A stretch of 64,000 nt of DNA from Rhizobium sp. Leaf262 (GTDB taxonomy: Bacteria > Pseudomonadota > Alphaproteobacteria > Rhizobiales > Rhizobiaceae). A model generated the notes under the pieces. It was not told the DNA's origin and made no database searches. It saw only the letters and a list, made by a program, of their open reading frames with translations. The position numbers and the translations under genes were made by a program. Location: assembly GCF_001422245.1 (NCBI RefSeq), contig NZ_LMMM01000001.1:373422-437421 (forward strand), written 5' to 3'. Shown in pieces: positions 36,351 to 45,594 of this stretch (the first letter of the stretch is position 1; each line of letters opens with the position of its first letter).

Positions 36351-36445
36351 AATACTATTCCTTGTAAAACTTGAACCGCAAGCCAGGTCATCTCCGGGTT
36401 GCCAGAACGGTCGGATGGAATGCTTCAGTCTCGAAAAGGGTAGTT

Positions 36446-36478
36446 CCCCGCTTCGTCATCAAAACGAACGAAACGGGG
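36446..36478 (-). terminator. Intra-operon hairpin between the two mcp genes
   Basis: CCCCG (36446-36450) and CGGGG (36474-36478) with an inner TTCGT/ACGAA pairing lie just after the upstream mcp. There is no clear T-run, so it may stabilise or attenuate the message rather than end it. The remaining space to the next mcp is empty. Confidence 0.35.
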
Positions 36479-36488
36479 ATGTTTCGAT

Positions 36489-38300
36489 TCACGCGCTTTC
36501 GCGGAAGTCGGCGTCGTCTGCATCCGGTCCACCCATGGACATGTCCAGGGCAAAGCCCTTTGCGCGGGCCTGTTGTGAGTGAACCGACTGATCAGGACGA
36601 CGTGTTGGCGCGGCGGGTTTTGCGACGGGGCGAGGTGCTGGTGCAGCGGCGCGTGGCGCAGTGTAAGCCTTCTGTGCATGTCCAGAATTGCCACGTTCGA
36701 CCTTGAAGAATGCAATGCTGGCCTGCAGTTCTTCCGCCTGTGCAGCCAGTTCTTCCGATGTTGCCGACATTTCTTCGGATGCACCGGAGTTTTGCTGCGT
36801 CACAAGATCCAGCTGCTGGATCGCTTCGTTGATCTGGCTTGCACCGATGTCCTGTTCACGGCAGGCGGCGGAAATTTCCGAAACCAGTTCCGCAGTCTTG
36901 CGGATGTCGGGAACCAGACGGTTCAGCATATCGCCAGCTTCCGTCGCAACCTGTACCGTTTCGCCGGACAAGGATGAGATTTCGGCGGCTGCAGCCTGAC
37001 TGCGTTCGGCCAGCTTGCGGACTTCGGATGCTACGACCGCAAAACCCTTACCGTGTTCGCCAGCACGGGCGGCTTCAACGGCAGCGTTCAGAGCGAGAAG
37101 GTCTGTCTGACGAGCGATTTCCTGAACGATGGAAATCTTTTCTGCGATGGTGCGCATGGCGGAAACGGCACGACCAACGGCCTCACCACTGGCTTCGGCA
37201 TCTTTCGACGACTGACGGGCAATCTTTTCCGTCTGTGCGGCGTTGTCGGCGTTCTGCTTGATGTTGGCGGCCATCTGCTCCATCGAAGCCGATGCTTCTT
37301 CGGCAGAGGATGCCTGTTCGGTCGCGCCCTGCGACAGTTGTTCGGAGCTGGCGGACAGTTCCTGGCTACCGGAAGAGACGTTATCGGCAGCAGCCAGCGC
37401 ATCGCTGACGACGCCGCGCAGACGCTCCACCATGCGTTCCAGAGACAGGCCCAACGTGTCCTTGTCAGACAATGGCTTAGGCGTGATGGTAAGGTTGCCG
37501 TCGGCAATCTCATTGGCAACGCTCGCCGTGTTGCGCAGGTTGCCGGTCATGGTGTTGATGCGGGTAACCAGATCCTTGATTTCGTCGTTCGTCTTGATCT
37601 GGACGTCCTGGTCGAGGTCGCCGACCGATACAGCTTCAGCAACCGTCATGATCTTGCGAAGACCGCTGCTGATGCCGAGTGCGATCCACAGTGCGGTGCC
37701 GATAGCGATGATGACGGCGGCAACCGATGCTGCGATGAGCATCATGCGCGTGTTTTCATATTCGGCAGCGGCAGCCTGCTTTGCGTTTTCAAGGCGGGTG
37801 CGGTTGAACTTGACCGTTTCGTCGAGCTTTTGGGTCAGTTCGTTTGCCGCAGTGCGGCCTTCTCCTGCCGAGTAGGCAGCAGCGGCAGAGGTGTTGCCTT
37901 CAGCGATCAACTGGCGGACGCGGTCGTCGCTCTCCTCGAAATTCTTGGTGATCGTCATAATGCTCGTCCAGAGCGACTGCATCTCCGGTGGCGCGGTCTT
38001 TGCCATGTCGTTGATGAGGTTGTTCAGCTGTTCGCGGCTCTGGTTGCCGGCATTCTTGTACGTCTGTACTTCCGCTGGGGAGGTGGCAAGAATGATGTTT
38101 TTCTGCGACCGTACGGTTACCAGAGCCAAGGCGTTGATCTGGTGGACCTTATCCAGCCGTACGACTGTGCCGTCCACCACATCGTCCATGGCGTCCTTGG
38201 CAACGCCAAGGCTGTGAATGCCGTATCCGGCGGTGCCTGCCAGCATCAAGATCAAAAATCCGAATGCGACAGCTAGTTTCATCTTAATGGTAAATCGCAT
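36489..38300 (-). CDS. Methyl-accepting chemotaxis protein, 603 aa
   Basis: ATG 38300 ([20 protein letters not shown]) follows cheW by one base; the longer frame upstream is a shadow of cheW. It has an N-terminal span, a periplasmic four-helix sensor (about 30-190), a second span, HAMP (about 215-270) and a signalling domain with the same tip as the next receptor. The tail [20 protein letters not shown] repeats the other mcp's end. The two are paralogues that diverged in the sensor and kept the signalling half. Confidence 0.93.
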   Translation of the reverse strand: MRFTIKMKLAVAFGFLILMLAGTAGYGIHSLGVAKDAMDDVVDGTVVRLDKVHQINALALVTVRSQKNIILATSPAEVQTYKNAGNQSREQLNNLINDMAKTAPPEMQSLWTSIMTITKNFEESDDRVRQLIAEGNTSAAAAYSAGEGRTAANELTQKLDETVKFNRTRLENAKQAAAAEYENTRMMLIAASVAAVIIAIGTALWIALGISSGLRKIMTVAEAVSVGDLDQDVQIKTNDEIKDLVTRINTMTGNLRNTASVANEIADGNLTITPKPLSDKDTLGLSLERMVERLRGVVSDALAAADNVSSGSQELSASSEQLSQGATEQASSAEEASASMEQMAANIKQNADNAAQTEKIARQSSKDAEASGEAVGRAVSAMRTIAEKISIVQEIARQTDLLALNAAVEAARAGEHGKGFAVVASEVRKLAERSQAAAAEISSLSGETVQVATEAGDMLNRLVPDIRKTAELVSEISAACREQDIGASQINEAIQQLDLVTQQNSGASEEMSATSEELAAQAEELQASIAFFKVERGNSGHAQKAYTAPRAAAPAPRPVAKPAAPTRRPDQSVHSQQARAKGFALDMSMGGPDADDADFRESA

Positions 38301-38301
38301 T

Positions 38302-38844
38302 CTAGAATTCCTTCGAGAGTTCGATGACGTTGTTGCGGGACGTGCCTTTTGCGGATGCGTCAGGCTGTGAGGTAAAGATGGCATTGAGGTTGGGAAGAAT
38401 GACGAACTCGCTGCCTCTCTTGACGAGGCAGTTGATGTAGTCAGGGCGCCACCGCATGCCCACGCTTGGTGGTTGTTCGCTGGCTGCCTTGGAGAACGTA
38501 GTGACTTCGTAGACCTTGTCGGTTCGCAGACCGACCAGCGTCCGTTCGCCCTCAATCGGCAATTCGATGACGATGATGCGGCTGTCGATGGTTTTTTCAG
38601 CAGCACCCATGCCGAAGGCCAGACGAATATCGGCGAGCGGAATGACCTTGCCACGGAAATTGATGACGCTGGCCACGAACGGCTTGCTACCGGGAACGGC
38701 AGTTTCAGGCAGAAGATCGAGAATTTCCTGGACCTGCACGGCTTCGATGGCAAAGGTTTCACCTTCGATGCTGAAGGTCAGAACTTCGAGGTCGTCGCTG
38801 CTGCCCCACACGTCTTCGGGCTGTTTCAAAAGTGGCTGGTTCAT
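38302..38844 (-). CDS. cheW: CheW coupling protein (first copy)
   Basis: A 180-aa CheW-domain protein. [20 protein letters not shown] begins the fold; [20 protein letters not shown] and [18 protein letters not shown] follow. It overlaps cheA by four bases and precedes the first mcp by one base. It shares only fold-level similarity with the other CheW in the operon, suggesting the two serve different receptor or kinase contacts. Confidence 0.93.
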   Translation of the reverse strand: MNQPLLKQPEDVWGSSDDLEVLTFSIEGETFAIEAVQVQEILDLLPETAVPGSKPFVASVINFRGKVIPLADIRLAFGMGAAEKTIDSRIIVIELPIEGERTLVGLRTDKVYEVTTFSKAASEQPPSVGMRWRPDYINCLVKRGSEFVILPNLNAIFTSQPDASAKGTSRNNVIELSKEF

Positions 38845-40832
38845 CCGGCAATACGCATTTGCGCCTCCTGCTGCTGGCCTGCGGCCACGAGGTGTCCGAC
38901 ATCGAGAATGAGGGCGACGCTGCCATCACCCAGAATGGTTGCGCCAGAGAAGGTCGCGACATCGTGGTGGAGTTTCGACATCGCCTTGATGACGGTCTGG
39001 TGGTCACCGATGATCTGGTCGACGACGAGGCCGACTCGCTCCGACCCCGTCGAGATGACGACGACTTTCTGGAACTGATCGGGCTTTGTGCCGGTGTGGA
39101 AGAGTTCGCGCAGGCGAATGAAGGGAACGAGGCTTTCCCGCAGCGAAATGAACGAGCGGCCACGCGACTTGACGTCATTTTCGGGAGAAAGCTCGAGGCA
39201 TTCTTCTACTGCAGACAGCGGAATGACGTAGCAGCCGGAGCCGACCCGTACGAGGAGGCCGTCGATGATCGCAAGCGTAAGCGGAATGGCGAGGGTGATT
39301 TCCGACCCCGCGCCCGGCGTGCTTGTGACATTGATCGTGCCGCGCAGGGCTTCGATCGTCTTCTTCACCACGTCCATGCCGACACCGCGACCGGAAAGAT
39401 TGGTGACCTGAGCTGCGGTCGAGAAGCCCGGCTCGAAGATCATCTGCAGGAGTTCCTGGTCGGTCAGCGTGGCACCGGGTGCAACCAGACCGGAAGATTC
39501 AGCCTTTGCCCGTACTCGCTGGCGATCGATCCCGCGACCGTCGTCACGAATGGTGATGGTCACGTCGCCACCGGTCTGGCGTGCGACCAGCGTGACCTGC
39601 CCGGCAGGCTTCTTCCCTGCTGCGATACGTTCATCAGGCGTTTCAAGCCCATGATCGCAGGAGTTGCGCACGAGATGGACGAGCGGATCGGCGAGGCGTT
39701 CGATGACAGCCTTGTCGACTTCGGTGCTTTCGCCTTCCGTCACAAGCTCGATCTGCTTTCCGGTCTCGCGGGCGAGATCGTGGACGAGGCGGCGGAAGCG
39801 TCCGAACAGCTGCGTGATGGGCACCATGCGCAGCACCATCATCGTATCGCGGAGCTCGCCCGACAGGCGCTCGACATCTTCCGAGACGGAGCGAAGCTGG
39901 ATATCCACGCTGGTATTTGCAAGCTGCGACAGTCGCGACTGGGCGATGACGAGCTCACCGACGCGGTCCATCAATTCGTCAAGGCGCTCGGCGGGAACGC
40001 GAACGTTTTCGGCGCTCTTGTTCTGTTTGCCATCGGCGTTGGCCTGCGCGGCTGTGGGATTGGCCTTTGCCGCTTCTTCCACGGGTGCCGGTGGCGGCGT
40101 GATTTCAGCGGATGGCGCAGGCTCGCTCGAGATTTTTTTGACCTCGATCTCCATATCGTCCATGACGAAGATGAAGACATCATCGATGGCCGAGCGCGGG
40201 TGATCCATCGTCAGTGTGACCGACCAGGACAGATAGAGGTTGGTCGGGTCAATCGCATCGAGTGCGGGAATGGCTGCCGTGTTGACGGCAATCGTGCATT
40301 CTCCCAGTTCTGCCAGTTCATCCAGAAGGCCGAGCGGGTTCGTGCCGTTAGCCATGGCGTTGGCAGGAAGGCTGAAATCGATCTGCCAGGTAGCGGCAGA
40401 CGGTTCGTCCGCCTTCGTGGCTGTGACTGGCGAGGCTGAATGTTGAACGGTGCTTGCGCCACTGCCAACCGCTGCTTCCAGCTTGGCGAGAAGGCGATCC
40501 CCCGTTTCGGGAAAGGCGGTTGCGGGATTGTCGACGAGGCGGCGCATGTGGTCCTGCGCCTCAAGAACAGCTGCGATCAACTCGCTGCTGGCCGGTACCT
40601 CACCCTTGCGAACCCGGTCGAAAGCGGTTTCGCAATGGTGCGTGAAGGCTGCCAGCGCCTCGAATCCGAACATGGCTCCGGACCCCTTGAGAGTATGCAG
40701 GCCGCGAAAGACGGCGTCGATCTGTCCCTGATTGGACAGGTCATGCAACAGATCGAGCAGACCGCTTTCGATTTGCTCGAAAAGCTCTGCCGCCTCTGTT
40801 CTGAAAACCTGAATGGGGTCCAGTATATTCAT
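38841..40832 (-). CDS. cheA: Chemotaxis histidine kinase CheA
   Basis: The 663-aa chain starts with an Hpt domain (FRGLHTLKGSGAMFGFEALA, phospho-H46). A spacer region follows (about 140-270), then the dimerisation domain (RVPAERLDELMDRVGELVIA). The ATPase domain shows HLVRNSCDHGLE, IRDDGRGIDRQRV and GRGVGMDVVKKTIEALRG, and a CheW-like regulatory domain ends the protein (IPLTLAIIDGLLVRVGSGCY). It phosphorylates CheY and CheB. Start and stop each overlap the neighbouring genes by four bases. Confidence 0.96.
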   Translation of the reverse strand: MNILDPIQVFRTEAAELFEQIESGLLDLLHDLSNQGQIDAVFRGLHTLKGSGAMFGFEALAAFTHHCETAFDRVRKGEVPASSELIAAVLEAQDHMRRLVDNPATAFPETGDRLLAKLEAAVGSGASTVQHSASPVTATKADEPSAATWQIDFSLPANAMANGTNPLGLLDELAELGECTIAVNTAAIPALDAIDPTNLYLSWSVTLTMDHPRSAIDDVFIFVMDDMEIEVKKISSEPAPSAEITPPPAPVEEAAKANPTAAQANADGKQNKSAENVRVPAERLDELMDRVGELVIAQSRLSQLANTSVDIQLRSVSEDVERLSGELRDTMMVLRMVPITQLFGRFRRLVHDLARETGKQIELVTEGESTEVDKAVIERLADPLVHLVRNSCDHGLETPDERIAAGKKPAGQVTLVARQTGGDVTITIRDDGRGIDRQRVRAKAESSGLVAPGATLTDQELLQMIFEPGFSTAAQVTNLSGRGVGMDVVKKTIEALRGTINVTSTPGAGSEITLAIPLTLAIIDGLLVRVGSGCYVIPLSAVEECLELSPENDVKSRGRSFISLRESLVPFIRLRELFHTGTKPDQFQKVVVISTGSERVGLVVDQIIGDHQTVIKAMSKLHHDVATFSGATILGDGSVALILDVGHLVAAGQQQEAQMRIAG

Positions 40833-41197
40833 CTACCGAGAACCTTTTTAACGATTTTGACGAGATTTTCCGGGTCGAACGGCTTCGTGACCCAGCCGGT
40901 CGCGCCTGCAGCCTTCGCGCGGGCTTTCATGTCTGCGTCCGACTCCGTGGTCAAAAAGATGATCGGAATGCCGGTATGCGCAGGCGACTGGCGCAGTGCT
41001 TCGATCATTTCAAGACCATTCATGTTCGGCATGTTCAGGTCGGTAACGATGAGATCGAACGAACCACCTTTGGCCTTGTTCAGGCCATCTGCACCATCAA
41101 CTGCTTCCGTCACCTGATAACCTGCGTTCGTCAGGGCAATTTTCGTCGTCATTCTGATGCTGGCAGAATCGTCGACGGTGAGAATGTTGGCGCTCAT
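40829..41197 (-). CDS. cheY: Chemotaxis response regulator CheY
   Basis: A 122-aa single receiver domain: ILTVDDSASIRM (D9/D10), D53 in LIVTDLNMPNMNG, T in IIFLTTESD and K in WVTKPFDPEN. The real start is ATG 41197 (MSANILTVDD); the longer frame upstream is a shadow of the STAS gene. It overlaps that gene's stop and the cheA start by four bases each, so it is translated in a chain. It would signal to the flagellar motor or another output. Confidence 0.95.
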   Translation of the reverse strand: MSANILTVDDSASIRMTTKIALTNAGYQVTEAVDGADGLNKAKGGSFDLIVTDLNMPNMNGLEMIEALRQSPAHTGIPIIFLTTESDADMKARAKAAGATGWVTKPFDPENLVKIVKKVLGR

Positions 41198-41508
41198 TGT
41201 ATTTCCTTTCCATGCAGCCAGAAGAGGCGAGAGGCCTCGTCCATAGTCGTGAGAAAGCCGCCGCGGCGCAGGGTATCGACGACACCGGGCGAGGCTGGCT
41301 TCGTAAGAGTGATGTATTTGCCCTCTGCGCGCGCATAGAGCCGCGACGCTTCGATGAGCTGTATGAAACTCAGATCGGTCTGGGCATCGGCTGGGATGTC
41401 GATGGTGACAGCCTTGTTCATCTGCAGGGCTTCGAGAAGGCTCTCCTGCACGGCAGCAATTCCGCGAATGGAAAGGGAAGGGGGCAAATTGAGTATCTCT
41501 GGTGTCAT
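41194..41508 (-). CDS. STAS-domain protein heading the che operon, 104 aa
   Basis: The frame runs to 41628, but ATG 41508 (MTPEILNLPPSLSIRGIAAV) gives a compact STAS/anti-sigma-antagonist-like fold: TIDIPADAQTDLSFIQLIEA with S68 at the usual phospho-serine-like position, then YARAEGKYITL. STAS proteins at the head of che operons occur in several alphaproteobacteria; here it probably binds another operon product. It overlaps cheY by four bases and is the first gene of the operon. Confidence 0.75.
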   Translation of the reverse strand: MTPEILNLPPSLSIRGIAAVQESLLEALQMNKAVTIDIPADAQTDLSFIQLIEASRLYARAEGKYITLTKPASPGVVDTLRRGGFLTTMDEASRLFWLHGKEIQ

Positions 41509-42369
41509 CAGTGTTCCTAAATTTCCACGTTGCCTTCGAATGCAAGTCAGCCACAGTCGTCGCGCGTCCTCATCGACATTGCGGCATCCGCCGTCATGCC
41601 GACGTGTCAGCGTCGATTGACACTTCATGGATTTGGGTCCGTCTTACGCGTATCGCGGTCGGCAACGGCGTATCGCCTGTCACGGTACAACCGGACACAG
41701 CTCATCCGCCCTTGTCGGCAGAGCCCCATGCTTCGATTGACGATGAAAAGACAGCCGCGACCGCGCCGTCCTCGCCAAGCGGGAAAGCGTTTCAAATCCG
41801 TACATTCTTGAAAATCGGGCAGGCTTCATGCAACCCGTTACGACGGCGGAACCACTTCGACTGCGTGTCGTTATCTCTTGTTCCGGCCTGTCATATTAGC
41901 TTATTGATATGCGTGGAGTGGTTAAGGCGTAGTTAATAGCGGTTGCGATTAGTCGCAGTCCTTAAGACTTATGGTCGCATTGCCTTAATTGAAGTGCGCT
42001 GAAGGAGAATATAGCGCATTTTACTACCTATAATAGATACGACAATATTCGCAGGCAGCGACGAGGAGCCTCGTGTGAATACCTTGGCTGTGCTTGCTTA
42101 AATGGATGTTCAGTCTGGTCAGTTAGTTGCCGTCGGTTCAAAATTTGCTTTCTGCAAATTGTCTTGACGCCAGAGAATGAAATTCTACGCAGTTTCTTTG
42201 CATATGTCAGTTTTTTCCCAAACTCGCATCACGCGGCAGCCAATGCGTTCCATAAGTACCTGTAAAATATGAATTTTAGTGAGCTTAATTTTTTATGACC
42301 CGCGCTGTTGCAGAACCGGAATGATTCGAATAGGTTTTTACGGCAACGTTTCAGTGAGGGAGGAGACTC
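41509..42369. other. 861-bp intergenic region with candidate regulatory sites
   Basis: No ORF with credible coding signals is seen. GGAAC-N17-GTT at 41848-41872 (plus strand) matches the EcfG promoter pattern. ACGAGG-AG-CCTCGT at 42061-42074 is a near-palindrome. AATTTGC-TTTCT-GCAAATT at 42142-42160 is a perfect 7-bp inverted repeat upstream of the sugar transporter. A GAGGGAGGAG ribosome site precedes ATG 42370. The divergent promoters of the che and sugar operons must lie here. Confidence 0.5.
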
Positions 42370-43605
42370 ATGCGCATTCGTTTTATTTCGGCCGCTCTGG
42401 CGGCTGGTGTCATGTTACCGGCGGGGTTTGCCGGGGCCACTGACCTCGAGGTGACGCACTGGTGGACATCGGGTGGCGAAGCCGCCGCGGTGGGAGAGCT
42501 GGCCAAGGCGTTCGATGCAACCGGAAATAAATGGATTGATGGCGCGATTGCCGGGTCCGGCGGTACAGCAAGGCCGATCATGATCAGCCGTATCACCGGT
42601 GGTGATCCGATGGGTGCAACCCAGTTCAATCATGGCCGTCAGGCAGAGGAACTCGTTCAGTCTGGACTGATGCGTGATCTGACGGATGTTGCGGAAAAGG
42701 GCAACTGGAAAGAGGTCATCAAGCCGTCCAGTCTGTTGGATAGCTGCACCATCGATGGCAAGATTTATTGTGCGCCTGTCAACATTCACTCCTGGCAGTG
42801 GTTGTGGCTTTCCAATGCTGCCTTCAAAAAGGCTGGCGTTGAGGTTCCGAAAAACTGGACTGAATTCATTGCCGCAGCCCCAGCGCTTCAAAAGGCTGGC
42901 ATTCAGCCTCTCGCCCTGGGTGGGCAGGCCTGGCAGGCCAATGGTCTGTTCGACACGCTGATGATTTCGCTGGGTGGCAAAGACCTTTACGAAAAAGTCT
43001 ACAAGAATAAGGACGCTGACGTCGCAGCAGGCGCGGATATGCAGAAAATCTTCGCTGCGGCCGACGAAGCCCGCAAGCTGACCAAGGGTTCAAACGTTCA
43101 GGACTGGAACCAGGCAACCAATATGGTCATCACCGGTAAAGCCGGTGGTCAGATCATGGGCGATTGGGCGCAGGGTGAATTCCAGCTTGCAAACCAGAAA
43201 GCTGGCACAGACTACACTTGCCTTCCGGGTCTCGGCCTCAATGAGTATTTGACAGCCAACGGCGACGCCTTCTATTTCCCGCTGCTTAAAGATGAAGCCA
43301 AGTCCAAGGCGCAGGAAGTGCTTGCCGAAGTTATCGTCGATCCCAAGACACAGGTTGCATTCAACCTGAAGAAGGGCTCCCTGCCGATCAGGGGTGACGT
43401 TGACCTCGGTGTAGCGAATGACTGCATGAAGAAGGGCTTGGCCATTCTTGCGAAAGGCAGCGTTCTTCCCAGTACCGATCAGCTAATTTCCGCCGATACG
43501 CAAAAGCAGAAAGAAGACTTGATGTCGGAATTTTTCGCTAACGCATCTCTGACGGCTGAAGCCGCCCAGAAGCGTTTCGCTGACATCATCTCGTCTGCGG
43601 ACTGA
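42370..43605 (+). CDS. Sugar ABC transporter substrate-binding protein, 411 aa
   Basis: Periplasmic solute-binding protein. A signal peptide of about 23 residues (MRIRFISAALAAGVMLPAGF) precedes LEVTHWWTSGGEAAAVGELA, the typical start of family-1 (MalE-like) sugar-binding proteins. Many Trp/Asp/Glu residues (SWQWLWLSNAAF, GDWAQGEFQLA) line such sites. The ribosome site is GAGGAG. It is the first gene of a sugar uptake and breakdown operon and is separated from the permeases by hairpins. The sugar cannot be read from sequence; glucose/mannose-type binding proteins look similar. Confidence 0.93.
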   Translation: MRIRFISAALAAGVMLPAGFAGATDLEVTHWWTSGGEAAAVGELAKAFDATGNKWIDGAIAGSGGTARPIMISRITGGDPMGATQFNHGRQAEELVQSGLMRDLTDVAEKGNWKEVIKPSSLLDSCTIDGKIYCAPVNIHSWQWLWLSNAAFKKAGVEVPKNWTEFIAAAPALQKAGIQPLALGGQAWQANGLFDTLMISLGGKDLYEKVYKNKDADVAAGADMQKIFAAADEARKLTKGSNVQDWNQATNMVITGKAGGQIMGDWAQGEFQLANQKAGTDYTCLPGLGLNEYLTANGDAFYFPLLKDEAKSKAQEVLAEVIVDPKTQVAFNLKKGSLPIRGDVDLGVANDCMKKGLAILAKGSVLPSTDQLISADTQKQKEDLMSEFFANASLTAEAAQKRFADIISSAD

Positions 43606-43613
43606 TCCTCAAG

Positions 43614-43676
43614 GTCTGAACCGGGCTTTTCGGTTCAGACACCTCCTTGCCGGACCTTGCAACGCCGTTTTGGCGT
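43614..43676 (+). terminator. Two intercistronic hairpins after binding protein
   Basis: GTCTGAACCG/CGGTTCAGAC (43614-43623 with 43631-43640) is a perfect 10-bp stem, and ACGCC/GGCGT follows at 43662-43676. No strong T-run follows. Such elements commonly lower permease expression relative to the binding protein. Confidence 0.6.
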
Positions 43677-43752
43677 GTCTGGAAAATGTGCCGCGGAATG
43701 GCTTCCGGCTACCCGCTGCACAATCAACCATTATGATTGATAGGGAGTGGTC

Positions 43753-44655
43753 ATGGCAGTCAAAAGCCATTCTGGTCGTCCAAACCAGCTGTTCCGCAAT
43801 CTGAATTCTAAGATTGCATCGATACCCATGATCCTGACCGCGATGGTCATCTTCCTGGGCGGAACGATCTGGACGGTCGTTTATTCTTTTACAAATTCGA
43901 AATTGCTGCCTCGCGCGACTTTTATTGGTTTTGAGCAGTATGAGCGCCTGTGGGCTGCACCACGCTGGATCATTTCGATCCAGAACCTTGCCATTTATGG
44001 TATTCTTTCGCTGATTTTCAGTCTCGTCATCGGCTTCGTGCTGGCGGCGCTGATGGACCAGAAGATACGATTTGAAAATACCTTCCGCACGATCTTTCTT
44101 TATCCATTCGCACTCTCATTCATCGTCACGGGTCTGGTGTGGCAATGGCTGCTCAATCCGGAGTTCGGCGTTCAAGCCGTTGTGCGGTCTCTCGGATGGG
44201 AGAGCTTCACGTTCGACCCGCTCTATAACTCGGATTTCGTGATCTATGGCATCCTGATCGCAGCGCTCTGGCAGGGCACCGGCCTCGTCATGTGCCTGAT
44301 GCTGGCGGGTCTGCGCGGCATCGATGAGGATATCTGGAAGGCTTCGCGGGTAGACGGCATTCCCATGTGGAAAACCTACATCCTCATTGTCATTCCCATG
44401 ATGCGTCCGGTTTTCATCACCACGCTCGTCATCATCGCCAGCGGCATCGTCAAGGTTTACGATCTGGTGGTGGCGCAAACCAGTGGTGGACCCGGCATCG
44501 CGTCGGAAGTGCCGGCCAAATATGTCTATGACTACATGTTCCAGGCGCAGAATCTGGGGCAGGGCTTTGCCGCTTCCACCATGATGCTGCTCACCGTTGC
44601 TATCATCATCATTCCATGGGCTTACCTCGAATTTGGAGGGCGCAAACGTGGCTAA
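43753..44655 (+). CDS. Sugar ABC transporter permease, 300 aa
   Basis: Inner-membrane subunit with six predicted spans, starting IASIPMILTAMVIFLGGTIW. The conserved EAA loop (EDIWKASRVDGIPMWKTYIL) contacts the ATPase. ATG 43753 has GGGAG five bases upstream. The stop overlaps the start of the second permease by eight bases. Similar to the MalF/UgpA-type permease of the CUT1 class. Confidence 0.93.
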   Translation: MAVKSHSGRPNQLFRNLNSKIASIPMILTAMVIFLGGTIWTVVYSFTNSKLLPRATFIGFEQYERLWAAPRWIISIQNLAIYGILSLIFSLVIGFVLAALMDQKIRFENTFRTIFLYPFALSFIVTGLVWQWLLNPEFGVQAVVRSLGWESFTFDPLYNSDFVIYGILIAALWQGTGLVMCLMLAGLRGIDEDIWKASRVDGIPMWKTYILIVIPMMRPVFITTLVIIASGIVKVYDLVVAQTSGGPGIASEVPAKYVYDYMFQAQNLGQGFAASTMMLLTVAIIIIPWAYLEFGGRKRG

Positions 44656-45589
44656 CATCTCGACGCTCAATACCGTTGCCGCTGGCGTGGATGCCGTTTC
44701 GAAGGACGTGAGCGGACCTCGCGGACGCAAGCCGCGCAAGCGCCTGTCCCGACGCAACATCATCCTGTACGGAACGCTCACCGTCGCCGCTCTCTATTAT
44801 CTCCTGCCGCTTTACGTGATGGTCGTCACATCGCTGAAAGGCATGCCGGAAATCCGTATGGGCAATATCTTCGCCCCACCGCTGGAAATCACCTTCGAGC
44901 CTTGGGTCAAGGCCTGGGCCAATGCCTGCACGGGCTTGAACTGCGATGGCCTGTCGCGCGGCTTCTGGAACTCCGTGCGGATCATGCTCCCGTCCACCAT
45001 CGTATCGATCGTGATTGCTTCGATCAGCGGTTACGCTCTGGCGAACTGGAAGTTCAAAGGTTCGGAGCTGTTCTTCTCCATTCTCATCATCGGTGCGTTC
45101 ATTCCCTATCAGGTCATGATCTATCCGATCGTGATCGTTCTGCGCGAACTGGGCATTTACGGCACGCTGACCGGCCTCATCATCGTCCATACGATTTTCG
45201 GCATGCCCATTCTGACGCTGTTGTTCCGCAACTACTTCGCGGGCCTGCCGGAAGAGTTGTTCAAGGCGGCCCGTATCGATGGTGCGAATTTCTGGCAAAT
45301 CTATTTCCGCATCATGGCGCCCATGTCGCTGCCGATTTTCGTGGTGGCCATGATCCTGCAGGTTACCGGCATCTGGAACGACTTCCTGTTCGGCGTCGTC
45401 TTCACCAGACCGGAATATTACCCGATGACGGTTCAGCTCAACAACATCGTCAACTCGGTTCAAGGCGTGAAGGAATACAACGTCAACATGGCGGCAACCC
45501 TTCTCACCGGTGCCGTTCCGCTGCTCGTCTATTTCGTTTCAGGCAGACTTTTTGTCCGCGGCATCGCCGCAGGCGCAGTCAAGGGTTAA
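44648..45589 (+). CDS. Sugar ABC transporter permease, 313 aa
   Basis: Second membrane subunit (MalG/UgpE type). GTG 44648 (read MANISTLNTV) lies inside the end of the first permease; the longer frame upstream is its shadow. An N-terminal basic stretch (GRKPRKRLSRRNI) precedes six spans. The EAA motif is EELFKAARIDGANFWQIYFR. The C-terminus YFVSGRLFVRGIAAGAVKG is typical of the class. Confidence 0.93.
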   Translation: MANISTLNTVAAGVDAVSKDVSGPRGRKPRKRLSRRNIILYGTLTVAALYYLLPLYVMVVTSLKGMPEIRMGNIFAPPLEITFEPWVKAWANACTGLNCDGLSRGFWNSVRIMLPSTIVSIVIASISGYALANWKFKGSELFFSILIIGAFIPYQVMIYPIVIVLRELGIYGTLTGLIIVHTIFGMPILTLLFRNYFAGLPEELFKAARIDGANFWQIYFRIMAPMSLPIFVVAMILQVTGIWNDFLFGVVFTRPEYYPMTVQLNNIVNSVQGVKEYNVNMAATLLTGAVPLLVYFVSGRLFVRGIAAGAVKG

Positions 45590-45594
45590 GCTTC

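Noticed and set aside
38832-40439. 535-codon open frame antisense to cheA
   Set aside because: It is the complement of an unmistakable CheA; GC-rich codon use opens the opposite frame.
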